64,000 nt of DNA from Acipenser ruthenus (GCF_902713425.1 NC_081217.1:12351585-12415584); one strand, 5' to 3'; positions 1 to 8,433 are shown, counted from the stretch's first letter. Numbers and translations are program-made. The notes: generated from the letters alone by a model not told the origin.

Positions 1-224
1 CTCTAAAACGTGTACATTGAAAGTCTATTAACATCTTTAACACAATCATGTGTGTTCCAATAGCGGCTATTCCACATGGTGATCAATAAAGTGAATGCTG
101 GCTTTGTTCACATATTAGCAAGACGTTTTCAGGATTCACGCATATTCTGAACAAGCACACTAGAATATGGTAATGAAAGGACAGGAAAATAACAGGTTTA
201 TTGGCTTTGGTCTTGTATCGTCAC

Positions 225-240
225 CCTGACTACTGTCAGG
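225..240. repeat. Inverted repeat CCTGAC-TACT-GTCAGG (unit 1)
   Basis: A perfect 6-bp stem with a 4-nt loop, about 245 bp upstream of tRNA-Arg. The same motif is visible in the other units at the same offset. Confidence 0.75.
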
Positions 241-485
241 TAAGGAAGTGGCATTAATCAAAACGTAATTATGTAAGGTTACCAATGCGCAAATACGAAG
301 CATATTAAAACTTCTTCACAATCTTAAATCTTCCCACATGCATTTCAAACACTTACTGATAAGTACGGCCCTTTCCCAATGTAACTGCTTTGTTTGAACA
401 CCAAAGATGGCTTGGATATTTATGAAACCACGATACTATTGTTCCCACTTTCTTTAGAACTACCAAATGTGCGCTTCCCATGTCA

Positions 486-559
486 GCCCTAGTGGCCTAA
501 TGGCTAAGGCCACTGGCCTCCTAAGCCAGGGATAGTGGGTTCGAGTCCCATCTGGGGTG
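486..559 (+). tRNA. tRNA-Arg-CCT: tRNA-Arg (CCT), unit 1
   Basis: This gene would decode AGG as arginine. It has acceptor GCCCTAG/CTGGGGT (486-492 with 552-558), box A TGGCCTAATGG (493-503), anticodon stem CTGGC/GCCAG around loop CTCCTAA with anticodon CCT at 520-522, box B GGTTCGAGTCC (538-548) and a G discriminator at 559. There is no intron and no CCA. A TTTT run follows at 563-566. It is 74 nt, one longer than the vertebrate Arg-CCT gene as I recall it: two bases (CA, 511-512) separate the D stem and anticodon stem where canonical tRNAs have one. The extra C also extends the D-stem pairing to TGGCC/GGCCA. Every copy in the array has it. Whether the product is charged and used is unknown. 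Confidence 0.92.
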
Positions 560-996
560 GGGTTTTGTTATAAAATCGAACATAATTGTGTTATGTTTTA
601 TTGGCATGTGAAATTTTGTAGATCTTGTTATCTGCTAAGTCCGCTCACGCTAGCCACAACGTGCTTGAGTGCTGTGGCAGCAGCCATGAAGCAAGTCAGT
701 TTTTCAGTTGAAATCAAGATCTACTTTGTTTTTTGTGTATGGGTGGTTTGAAAAGATCACTTAAATTGTTACGTATTTTGAAATAAAGATGTATTCATTA
801 TTATGAACGTTGACAGAAAGGATATTGTATTTACATTTCCCACGTGTGCTTGCCTTGTATAAATCGATGGAGTTTCAACAAAGGCATTTGACTTCGGTTC
901 ATGTTAGCCTATACTGCCATCTGCAGCATTACCGCGGATGTCTTTTACTTCTTTTGACAATAATATGGATCATTTCACAGTCCAATGTAAGAACAT
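560..996. other. Arg-Ser intergenic gap, unit 1 type
   Basis: This is 437 bp without a gene. It contains a palindromic CACGTG (841-846) followed 12 bp later by TATAAAT (858-864), about 135-155 bp upstream of tRNA-Ser. No coding potential or further RNA is recognised. In unit 17 this gap is enlarged by a 47-bp duplication. Confidence 0.7.
563..566 (+). terminator. Pol III T-run after tRNA-Arg (unit 1; same place in all units)
   Basis: TTTT begins 4 nt after the last tRNA-Arg base, within 'ggggttttgtt'. Four Ts is the minimal metazoan Pol III terminator. It recurs 77-80 nt after the first tRNA-Arg base in every unit. Confidence 0.85.
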
Positions 997-1078
997 GTAG
1001 TCGTGGCCGAGTGGTTAAGGCGATGGACTAGAAATCCATTGGGGTTTCCCCGCGCAGGTTCGAATCCTGCCGACTACG
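997..1078 (+). tRNA. tRNA-Ser-AGA: tRNA-Ser (AGA), unit 1
   Basis: This gene decodes UCU (and UCC once A34 is converted to inosine) as serine. It is an 82-nt class II tRNA: acceptor GTAGTCG/CGACTAC, box A TGGCCGAGTGG (1004-1014), anticodon AGA at 1030-1032, long variable arm with GGGG/CCCC stem, box B GGTTCGAATCC (1057-1067) and discriminator G at 1078. A Pol III terminator TTTTT lies at 1088-1092. The sequence matches a vertebrate Ser-AGA gene as I remember it, with every stem paired. A CACGTG (841-846) and a TATAAAT (858-864) lie upstream, but at about -150 and -135 they are far for a tRNA promoter. It is the best preserved of the four genes: 14 of 17 copies are identical. Confidence 0.97.
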
Positions 1079-1087
1079 TAAGCTTTC

Positions 1088-1092
1088 TTTTT
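1088..1092 (+). terminator. Pol III T-run after tRNA-Ser (unit 1; same place in all units)
   Basis: TTTTT lies 10 nt beyond the tRNA-Ser 3' end, preceded by TTTC. It is conserved in all 17 units. Confidence 0.88.
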
Positions 1093-1235
1093 AATTGTAT
1101 GTGTTCATTCCTAATACATGTTTAAAGATGAGGAATCTGAAATATTACTGGTTCTACTTCATATCGCACCGGTTCATTTTGTTAAAGAATGTTCATTTTG
1201 GCAACATTCCAAATGCTGTGGTTTCTTTAAAGAAG

Positions 1236-1239
1236 AAAA
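1236..1239 (-). terminator. Pol III T-run after tRNA-Ile (unit 1; all units except 16)
   Basis: The plus-strand 'agaaaag' gives CTTTTCT on the minus strand, 4 nt past the tRNA-Ile 3' end. In unit 16 the run is interrupted (plus-strand 'agagaag'). Confidence 0.85.
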
Positions 1240-1243
1240 GTCA

Positions 1244-1317
1244 TGGCCCGTACGGGGATCGAACCCGCGACCTTGGCGTTATTAGCACCACGCTCTAACC
1301 AACTGAGCTAACCGGCC
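1244..1317 (-). tRNA. tRNA-Ile-AAT: tRNA-Ile (AAT), unit 1
   Basis: This gene decodes AUU/AUC (A34 becomes inosine) as isoleucine. It is 74 nt, transcribed leftward from 1317 to the A discriminator at 1244. The anticodon AAT lies at 1283-1281 in loop CTAATAA, box A is TAGCTCAGTTGG and box B is GGTTCGATCCC. There is no intron. A TTTT terminator on this strand lies at 1239-1236, 4 nt after the 3' end. The sequence matches vertebrate Ile-AAT as I remember it. It converges tail-to-tail with tRNA-Ser, 165 bp away. An AT-rich TTTTATTAA lies about 17-26 nt upstream on this strand, a plausible TFIIIB-favouring element. Nine of 17 copies keep this exact sequence. Confidence 0.97.
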
Positions 1318-1602
1318 ACACACATGGAGCGCGTTAATAAAACCCGAGAAAAACAAGGCCTGCGGACATTATGATTACCAAGATATGTTAAACTCAACAA
1401 TAACACATTCAAAGTATTGGAAAGGCATAATTAGAGGTCTCATCTTTATGAGGCAGTTTAGCAGTGTGAAGAAAGTGGCGAGGTGCGGGCTTGCGGTGAC
1501 TTTCTCTCATTTAAAAAGCTGTGATTTGAATACTAAAAAGAAAAACATGTAAAATTACCAAGCATTCGGTGGACGTTTTAGAAATAAATTAACAAGAACA
1601 GT

Positions 1603-1684
1603 TATCAGAAGTGGGGTTCGAGCCCACGCCTCCATGGAGACTGCGACCTGACCACAGCGCCTTAGACCGCTCGGCCATCCTGAC
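1603..1684 (-). tRNA. tRNA-Leu-CAG: tRNA-Leu (CAG), unit 1
   Basis: This gene would decode CUG as leucine. It is an 82-nt class II tRNA read leftward from 1684 (GTCAGGA…) to discriminator A at 1603. The anticodon CAG lies at 1650-1648, stem CTGTG/CGCAG, variable arm CTCC/GGAG, T stem GTGGG/CCCAC. Box A (TGGCCGAGCGG) is canonical. Two features are odd in essentially all copies: the T-loop is CTCGAAC, so the near-invariant T54 of box B is C (1622), and loop position 32 is G (1652). No TTTT follows within about 45 nt; the first on this strand is at 1554-1551. This copy alone has T72 instead of C72. It may be weakly expressed or decaying. Confidence 0.88.
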
Positions 1685-1705
1685 TTACACCGATGACTTT
1701 GCACA

Positions 1706-1748
1706 ACGCTGCAGCACACTGCTGAACCTCCCATGTCTGACGCTGCAG
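1706..1748. repeat. Direct repeat ACGCTGCAG, twice, upstream of tRNA-Leu (unit 1)
   Basis: ACGCTGCAG at 1706-1714 and 1740-1748, about 22 and 56 bp upstream of the tRNA-Leu 5' end, 34 bp apart. It is conserved in all units. It could be an upstream Pol III element or a chance repeat. Confidence 0.55.
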
Positions 1749-1802
1749 TAAATCACCTGGCGTGTGCGTGTACTTGTTCTTTTTCTGTTTATATTAAGGA
1801 GG

Positions 1803-1819
1803 GCGACAGGTTTTGTCGC
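1803..1819. repeat. Inverted repeat GCGACA-GGTTT-TGTCGC (unit 1)
   Basis: A perfect, GC-containing 6-bp stem with a 5-nt loop, about 120 bp upstream of the tRNA-Leu 5' end. It is present in every complete unit. Confidence 0.75.
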
Positions 1820-2670
1820 ATTCTGTATGGAATCACAAGGACACTCCTCTTACTGAAAGAAAATATACTGCAAACAGAGCGATCGCTTCACGGTTTGAAT
1901 CAAAATCAGAACAGTCTGTTAGCAAATGAACTTCATCAAAAAACCACAAAGGCATTACATAAATGTTACAGATATATTTCGTAGACAGAACAGTTGTAAC
2001 ATATTTGAGTACATTTCTAAACAATCTGCTAATAACAGACATAATCTCAAAGCGCTATAATTTATTTTCAGATCTTATGAAAGACAAGTATGGTTGCGCA
2101 TTATATCACAGAAAACAGGATAATCCTAGCGCTTCATTTAATCCCTCGGGTTGTACCATATGGAGATAGAAGATCCATTTGGATTCATATTGTAATAGTT
2201 TTTGATCAAGATTATCACGTCCTCGAGCTTGAAATATTTTTTGTATGCTGCGGTATTTCAGATCTGAAATGGAATGTTTGGCATCTACGAAATGTCTAGC
2301 TAGTGGTGAATGGATATCTTTTCACCTAATTGAACTTTTATGCTTGCTCATCAATGCGCAATCGTCACTGTCTAGTAGTTTTACCAACATATTGCAAATG
2401 GCAAGGACAAAAAAAACAAATAAATGACATGCGTTGAAGCACAGGTCATCACTTGTAAGACACTGTACTCTTTTTTTCGTTGTATGGCTTGTAAAACGCA
2501 AACGCATTATCACAGGCGGCACAATTACGACATGGAAAAAAATCCAGTAGATTTGTCCAGTACACCTAGATCTCTCGAACATGTCAATGAGTCAGCCCTT
2601 AATAAACACTGTCCGTGTTCATTTCTGTGTATATGACATTGTCTATAACCAATATCTGTTATGTAAGCGT

Positions 2671-2702
2671 ATTGGTATGAAACCAATCGCAATTAATGCG
2701 AT
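2671..2702. repeat. Two interlocked hairpins: ATTGGT/ACCAAT then ATCGCA/TGCGAT (unit 1)
   Basis: ATTGGT (2671-2676) pairs with ACCAAT (2682-2687) across a 5-nt loop. ATCGCA (2686-2691) pairs with TGCGAT (2697-2702) across another 5-nt loop. The two stems share the bases AT at 2686-2687. Units 14 (GCTATCC in place of GCGATCC) and 17 (loop change) carry substitutions here. Confidence 0.75.
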
Positions 2703-2778
2703 CCGTGTTTTCAGTCAGTTTGATAGTTTTAATCAATCATCGAAAAAGCAGCAGTGCTTTGCAACTGTAGTTTATCTT

Positions 2779-2796
2779 TCTTACGTTTTGGTAAGA
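2779..2796. repeat. Inverted repeat TCTTAC-GTTTTG-GTAAGA (unit 1)
   Basis: A perfect 6-bp stem with a 6-nt loop. Unit 7 (TCTTAA), unit 10 (TCTTGC) and unit 16 (loop/stem edge) carry stem changes without a matching change on the other arm, so pairing is not being maintained by compensation. Confidence 0.7.
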
Positions 2797-2821
2797 TACC
2801 CACTCAGAACGTGTCCGCTTC

Positions 2822-2847
2822 CTCCAGCCCCCTAAGGAACACTGGAG
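2822..2847. repeat. Inverted repeat CTCCAG…CTGGAG (unit 1)
   Basis: A 6-bp perfect stem with a 14-nt loop, immediately before the longer hairpin at 2860-2894. In units 11 and 12 the base just after the right arm differs (GGAGTGG). Confidence 0.65.
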
Positions 2848-2859
2848 CGGTCATCAATA

Positions 2860-2894
2860 ACAGCGAGCAGTTGGTCAAAACCAACACTCGCTGT
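2860..2894. repeat. Longest spacer hairpin: ACAGCGAG…CTCGCTGT with inner GTTGGT/ACCAAC (unit 1)
   Basis: The outer stem is 8 bp (2860-2867 with 2887-2894) and the inner stem 6 bp (2870-2875 with 2880-2885). A small asymmetric bulge (CA opposite A) separates them, and the loop is CAAA. The perfect inner stem occurs in units 1, 7, 9 and 16. Most others have one mismatch (AACAAC). Units 11-13 lack the left arm altogether. Confidence 0.85.
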
Positions 2895-3053
2895 CTTCTT
2901 CACGCTCAAAAACGAACACTCTCACTCTTCCTCGTGGGTAGCGAGCTCAAACACTTTCAAAACGCATTTTGCTAGCAAATCACTATAGAAATGATCCCTG
3001 AAAGTATTGTTTTATGGGCAAGTGGCCGACCGTCTCCCTCCAACTCTGAGTGG

Positions 3054-3073
3054 CACCGGTAGCTGTGCCGGTG
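3054..3073. repeat. GC-rich inverted repeat CACCGG…CCGGTG (unit 1)
   Basis: A 6-bp perfect stem with an 8-nt loop. An alternative overlapping stem GGCAC/GTGCC (3053-3057 with 3065-3069) is also possible, so the element could switch between two folds. It is the most GC-rich spot of the spacer. Confidence 0.7.
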
Positions 3074-4203
3074 ACAAATAAACAGGAGCACTTTCATATA
3101 ATGCAATTGCTGTAGCCCAGTGAGTTGTTACAATAACATTTCAAACTCATTCCAGACTGCAGGCGGTTAAAAGCTTAATTGGGTTCAATTTTTTGGTATG
3201 ATTTAAAAAGTACGAGCCAGTTGCCTCATTTGCATTGCCTGCCTTCCTCCTTTGCACTGTGACGTCTATCAAATGTGTGCTTAAAATCTGATGAATACGA
3301 TTCCCATTTGAACCGTAAATATTTTAATTATACGCATACAGTGTTCTGTTGGGCTCCGAGGGTGTTATCTAATAAAACAACGTAATCAGTGAGCGCGTTC
3401 GGCTTAACCAAAACGTTGCTGTTTCAGGCCCACGCAGGGACGAGGCATTCTTTTTGTCAATCGCCTTTCTGTCAAGCCAGTAAACCTGTATATAATAAGA
3501 AACATTCAACAGCTCGGAAACACCATAATAGAATCCAATGCGTTTACAAATGTGTTTTGAAACTGTTCATTTTTCACCCAAATGCGGTTCTCAAAAATTG
3601 TTTTGCCTACATTTTTCTATTGCTATTATTATTTTTTCCAGAGTAAGACGAAAAAGCAAACATCCATGAAATAGGTAAACACTGCTACAGCGCTTGAACT
3701 GTCTCAACAAACGTTCAGCTTTAAAACGTGTACATTGAAAGTCTATTAACATCTTTAACACAATCATGTGTGTTCCAATAGCGGCTATTCCACATGGTGA
3801 TCAATAAAGTGAATGCTGGCTTTGTTCACATATTAGCAAGACGTTTTCAGGATTCACGCATATTCTGAACAAGCACACTAGAATATGGTAATGAAAGGAC
3901 AGGAAAATAACAGGTTTATTGGCTTTGGTCTTGTATCGTCACCCTGACTACTGTCAGGTAAGGAAGTGGCATTAATCAAAACGTAATTATGTAAGGTTAC
4001 CAATGCGCAAATACGAAGCATATTAAAACTTCTTCACAATCTTAAATCTTCCCACATGCATTTCAAACACTTACTGATAAGTACGGCCCTTTCCCAATGT
4101 AACTGCTTTGTTTGAACACCAAAGATGGCTTGGATATTTATGAAACCACGATACTATTGTTCCCACTTTCTTTAGAACTACCAAATGTGCGCTTCCCATG
4201 TCA

Positions 4204-4277
4204 GCCCTAGTGGCCTAATGGCTAAGGCCACTGGCCTCCTAAGCCAGGGATAGTGGGTTCGAGTCCCATCTGGGGTG
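4204..4277 (+). tRNA. tRNA-Arg-CCT: tRNA-Arg (CCT), unit 2
   Basis: The sequence is identical to the unit 1 gene, including the extra D/anticodon-junction base and the immediate TTTT. Confidence 0.92.
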
Positions 4278-4714
4278 GGGTTTTGTTATAAAATCGAACA
4301 TAATTGTGTTATGTTTTATTGGCATGTGATATTTTGTAGATCTTGTTATCTGCTAAGTCCGCTCACGCTAGCCACAACGTGCTTGAGTGCTGTGGCAGCA
4401 GCCATGAAGCAAGTCAGTTTTTCAGTTGAAATAAAGATCTACTTTGTTTTTTGTGTATGTGTGGTTTGAAAAGATCACTTAAATTGTTACGTATTTTGAA
4501 ATAAAGATGTATTCATTATTATGAACGTTGACAGAAAGGATATTGTATTTACATTTCCCACGTGTGCTTGCCTTGTATAAATCGATGGAGTTTCAACAAA
4601 GGCATTTGACTTCGGTTCATGTTAGCCTATACTGCCATCTGCAGCATTACCGCGGGTGTCTTTTACTTCTTTTGACAATAATATGGATCATTTCACAGTC
4701 CAATGTAAGAACAT

Positions 4715-4796
4715 GTAGTCGTGGCCGAGTGGTTAAGGCGATGGACTAGAAATCCATTGGGGTTTCCCCGCGCAGGTTCGAATCCTGCCGACTACG
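4715..4796 (+). tRNA. tRNA-Ser-AGA: tRNA-Ser (AGA), unit 2
   Basis: Identical to the unit 1 gene. Confidence 0.97.
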
Positions 4797-4961
4797 TAAG
4801 CTTTCTTTTTAATTGTATGTGTTCATTCCTAATACATGTTTAAAGATGAGGAATTTGAAATATTACTGGTTCTACTTCATATCGCACCGGTTCATTTTGT
4901 TAAAGAATGTTCATTTTGGCACCATTCCAAATGCTGTGGTTTCTTTAAAGAAGAAAAGTCA

Positions 4962-5035
4962 TGGCCCGTATGGGGATCGAACCCGCGACCTTGGCGTTAT
5001 TAGCACCACGCTCTAACCAACTGAGCTAACCGGCC
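4962..5035 (-). tRNA. tRNA-Ile-AAT: tRNA-Ile (AAT), unit 2
   Basis: One change in the 3' T-stem strand (CCCAT instead of CCCGT) breaks the C50-G64 pair. The anticodon and boxes are intact. Confidence 0.93.
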
Positions 5036-5323
5036 ACACACATGGAGCGCGTTAATAAAACCCGAGAAAAACAAGGCCTGCGGACATTATGATTACCAAG
5101 ATGTTATGTTAAACTCAACAATAACACATTCAAAGTATTGGAAAGGCATAATTAGAGGTCTCATCTTTATGAGGCAGTTTAGCAGTGTGAAGAAAGTGGC
5201 GAGGTGCGGGCTTGCGGTGACTTTCTCTCATTTAAAAAGCTGTGATTTGAATACTAAAAAGAAAAACATGTAAAATTACCAAGCATTCGGTGGACGTTTT
5301 AGAAATAAATTAACAAGAACAGT

Positions 5324-5405
5324 TGTCAGAAGTGGGGTTCGAGCCCACGCCTCCATGGAGACTGCGACCTGACCACAGCGCCTTAGACCGCTCGGCCATC
5401 CTGAC
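5324..5405 (-). tRNA. tRNA-Leu-CAG: tRNA-Leu (CAG), unit 2
   Basis: This is the majority sequence of the array: fully paired acceptor, T-loop CTCGAAC and G32. Confidence 0.89.
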
Positions 5406-7922
5406 TTACACCGACGACTTTGCACAACGCTGCAGCACACTGCTGAACCTCCCATGTCTGACGCTGCAGTAAATCACCTGGCGTGTGCGTGTACTTGTTC
5501 TTTTTCTGTTTATATTAAGGAGGGCGACAGGTTTTGTCGCATTCTGTATGGAATCACAAGGACACTCCTCTTACTGAAAGAAAATATACTGCAAACAGAG
5601 CGATCGCTTCACGGTTTGAATCAAAATCAGAACAGTCTGTTAGCAAATGAACTTCATCAAAAAACCACAAAGGCATTACATAAATGTTACAGATATATTT
5701 CGTAGACAGAACAGTTGTAACATATTTGAGTACATTTCTAAACAATCTGCTAATAACAGACATAATCTCAAAGCGCTATAATTTATTTTCAGATCTTATG
5801 AAAGACAAGTATGGTTGCGCATTATATCACAGAAAACAGGATAATCCTAGCGCTTCATTTAATCCCTCGGTTTGTACCATATGGAGATAGAAGATCCATT
5901 TGGATTCACATTGTAATAGTTTTTGATCGAGATTATCACGTCCTCGAGCTTGAAATATTTTTTGTATGCTGCGGTATTTCAGATCTGAAATGGAATGTTT
6001 GGCATCTACGAAATGTCTAGCTAGTGGTGAATGGATATCTTTTCTCCTAATTGAACTTTTATGCTTGCTCATCAATGCGCAATCGTCACTGTCTAGTAGT
6101 TTTACCAACATATTGCAAATGGCAAGGACAAAACAACAAATAAATGACATGCGTTGAAGCACAGGTCATCACTTGTAAGACACTCTGCTCTTTTTTCGTT
6201 GTATGGCTTGTAAAACGCAAACGCATTATCACAGGCGGCACAATTACGACATGGAAAAAAATCCAGTAGATTTGTCCAGTACACCTAGATCTCTCGAACA
6301 TGTCAATGAGTCAGCCCTTAATAAACACTGTCCGTGTTCATTTCTGTGTATATGACATTGTCTATAACCAATATCTGTTATGTAAGCGTATTGGTATGAA
6401 ACCAATCGCAATTAATGCGATCCGTGTTTTCAGTCAGTTTGATAGTTTTAATCAATCATCGAAAAAGCAGCAGTGCTTTGCAAATGTAGTTCATCTTTCT
6501 TACGTTTTGGTAAGATACCCACTCAGAACGTGTCCGCTTCCTCCAGCCCCCAAAGGAACACTGGAGCGGTCATCAATAACAGCGAGCAGTTGGTCAAAAA
6601 CAACACTCGCTGTCTTCTTCACGCTCAAAAACGAACACTCTCACTCTTCCTCGTGGGTAGCGAGCCCAAACACTTTCAAAACGCATTTCGCTAGCAAATC
6701 ACTATAGAAATGATCCCTGAAAGTATTGTTTTATGGGCAAGTGGCCGACCGTCTCCCTCCAACTCTGAGTGGCACCGGTAGCTGTGCCGGTGACAAATAA
6801 ACAGGAGCACTTTCATATAATGCAATTGCTGTAGCCCAGTGAGTTGTTACCATAACATTTCAAACTCATTCCAGACTGCAGGCGGTTAAAAGCTTAATTG
6901 GGTTCAATTTTTTGATATGATTTAAAAAGTACGAGCCAGTTGCCTCATTTGCATTGCCTGCCTTCCTCCTTTGCACTGTGACGTCTATCAAATGTGTGCT
7001 TAAAATCTGATGAATACGATTCCCATTTGAACCGTAAATATTTTAATTATACGCATACAGTGTTCTGTTGGGCTCCGAGGGTGTTATCTAATAAAACAAG
7101 GTAATCGGTGAGCGCGTTCGGCTTAACCAAAACGTTGCTGTTTCAAGCCCACGCAGGGACGAGGCATTCTTTTTGTCAATCGCCTTTCTGTCAAGCCAGT
7201 AAACCTGTATATAATAAGAAACATTCAACAGCTCGGAAACACCATAATAGAATCCAATGCCTTTACAAATGTGTTTTGAAACTGTTCATTTTTCACCCAA
7301 ATGCGGTTCTCAAAAATTGTTTTGCCTACATTTTTCTATTGCTATTATTATTTTTTCCAGAGTAAGACGAAAAAGCAAACATCCATGAAATAGGTAAACA
7401 CTGATACAGCGCTTGAACTGTCTCAACAAACGTTCAGCTCTAAAACGTGTACATTGAAAGTCTATTAACATCTTTAACACAATCATGTGTGTTCCAATAG
7501 CGGCTATTCCACATGGTGATCAATAAAGTGAATGCTGGCTTTGTTCACATATTAGCAAGACGTTTTCAGGATTCTCGCATATTCTGAACAAGCACACTAG
7601 AATATGGTAATGAAAGGACAGGAAAATAACAGGTTTATTGGCTTTGGTCTTGTATCGTCACCCTGACTACTGTCAGGTAAGGAAGTGGCATTAATCAAAA
7701 CGTAATTATGTAAGGTTACCAATGAGCAAATACGAAGCATATTAAAACTTCTTCACAATCTTAAATCTTCCCACATGCATTTCAAACACTTACTGATAAG
7801 TACGGCCCTTTCCCAATGTAACTGCTTTGTTTGAACACCAAAGATGGCTTGGATATTTATGAAACCACGATACTATTGTTCCCACTTTCTTTAGAACTAC
7901 CAAATGTGCGCTTCCCATGTCA

Positions 7923-7996
7923 GCCCTAGTGGCCTAATGGCCAAGGCCACTGGCCTCCTAAGCCAGGGATAGTGGGTTCGAGTCCCATCTGGGGTG
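7923..7996 (+). tRNA. tRNA-Arg-CCT: tRNA-Arg (CCT), unit 3
   Basis: One D-loop substitution is present (T to C at linear position 20), shared with unit 4. All stems and the anticodon are unchanged. Confidence 0.91.
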
Positions 7997-8433
7997 GGGT
8001 TTTGTTATAAAATCGAACATAATTGTGTTATGTTTTATTGGCATGTGATATTTTGTAGATCTTGTTATCTGTTAAGTCCGCTCACGCTAGCCACAACGTG
8101 CTTGAGTGCTGTGGCAGCAGCCATGAAGCAAGTCAGTTTTTCAGTTGAAATAAAGATCTACTTTGTTTTTTGTGTATGGGTGGTTTGAAAAGATCACTTA
8201 AATTGTTACGTATTTTGAAATAAAGATGTATTCATTATTATGAACGTTGACAGAAAGGATATTGTATTTACATTTCCCACGTGTGCTTGCCTTGTATAAA
8301 TCGATGGAGTTTCAACAAAGGCATTTGACTTCGGTTCATGTTAGCCTATACTGCCATCTGCAGCATTACCGCGGGTGTCTTTTACTTCTTTTGACAATAA
8401 TATGGATCATTTCACAGTCCAATGTAAGAACAT

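Larger units (their letters stand above)
1..3721 (+). repeat. Repeat unit 1
   Basis: This copy is effectively complete; the window begins within a few bases of the chosen phase point. Non-genic stretches are the Arg-Ser gap (560-996), the Ile-Leu gap (1318-1602) and the Leu-to-next-Arg spacer (1685-4203). Near its 3' end (3381-3545) it carries three variants otherwise seen only in unit 7, 22 kb away. Confidence 0.97.
1685..4203. other. Long divergent spacer, unit 1 (tRNA-Leu 5' end to next tRNA-Arg 5' end)
   Basis: This is about 2.5 kb between divergently transcribed tRNA genes, with counterparts in every complete unit. It is AT-rich with no convincing ORF: six-frame openings are short and shift at homopolymer runs between copies. 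No rRNA, snRNA, tRNA or transposon is recognisable. It contains several short perfect inverted repeats, most of them concentrated at 2671-3073. It presumably holds the upstream sequences of both flanking tRNA genes and possibly array-level elements, but no specific function can be assigned. Confidence 0.75.
3722..7440 (+). repeat. Repeat unit 2
   Basis: Length 3719 bp. The spacer after tRNA-Leu is 5406-7922. Its 3' third shares with unit 3 the variants 'caaatgtag' (6481), 'ttaccataac' (6847) and 'actgatacag' (7400). Its 5' part lacks the variants that mark units 3 and 4. Confidence 0.97.

Noticed and set aside
997-1078. tRNA-derived SINE rather than a true tRNA gene
   Set aside because: There is no tRNA-unrelated body, A-rich tail or target-site duplication. 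The sequence is a complete tRNA with its own T-run and recurs at a fixed place in every unit.
2631-2660. Polyadenylation-like AATAAA motifs through the spacer
   Set aside because: They are frequent by chance in AT-rich DNA, and no coding transcript is evident for them to terminate.
3289-3294. TGATGA resembling a box C of a C/D snoRNA
   Set aside because: The base before it is C rather than a purine. There is no box D (CTGA) at a suitable distance and no terminal stem.
1685-4203. Additional Pol III or RNA genes in the long spacer (5S rRNA, U1, U2, U4, U5, U6, 7SK, further tRNAs)
   Set aside because: Reading both strands for the conserved cores of these RNAs, and for GGTTCRA-type box B with flanking stems, gave nothing. 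'cggtttgaatc' near 1891 lacks a matching stem.
6119-6157. Histone H3-like start 'MARTKQ' in unit 2
   Set aside because: Only six residues resemble the H3 N-terminus. The reading frame stops after 12 codons, other units read MARTKK, and nothing downstream resembles a histone.
6300-6707. 135-aa plus-strand opening recurring in many units
   Set aside because: In units 1, 6-9, 11-13, 16 and 17 a single base change (cccctaag) closes it after 84 aa. It spans the hairpin cluster, has no domain, and its recurrence merely reflects the tandem repeat.
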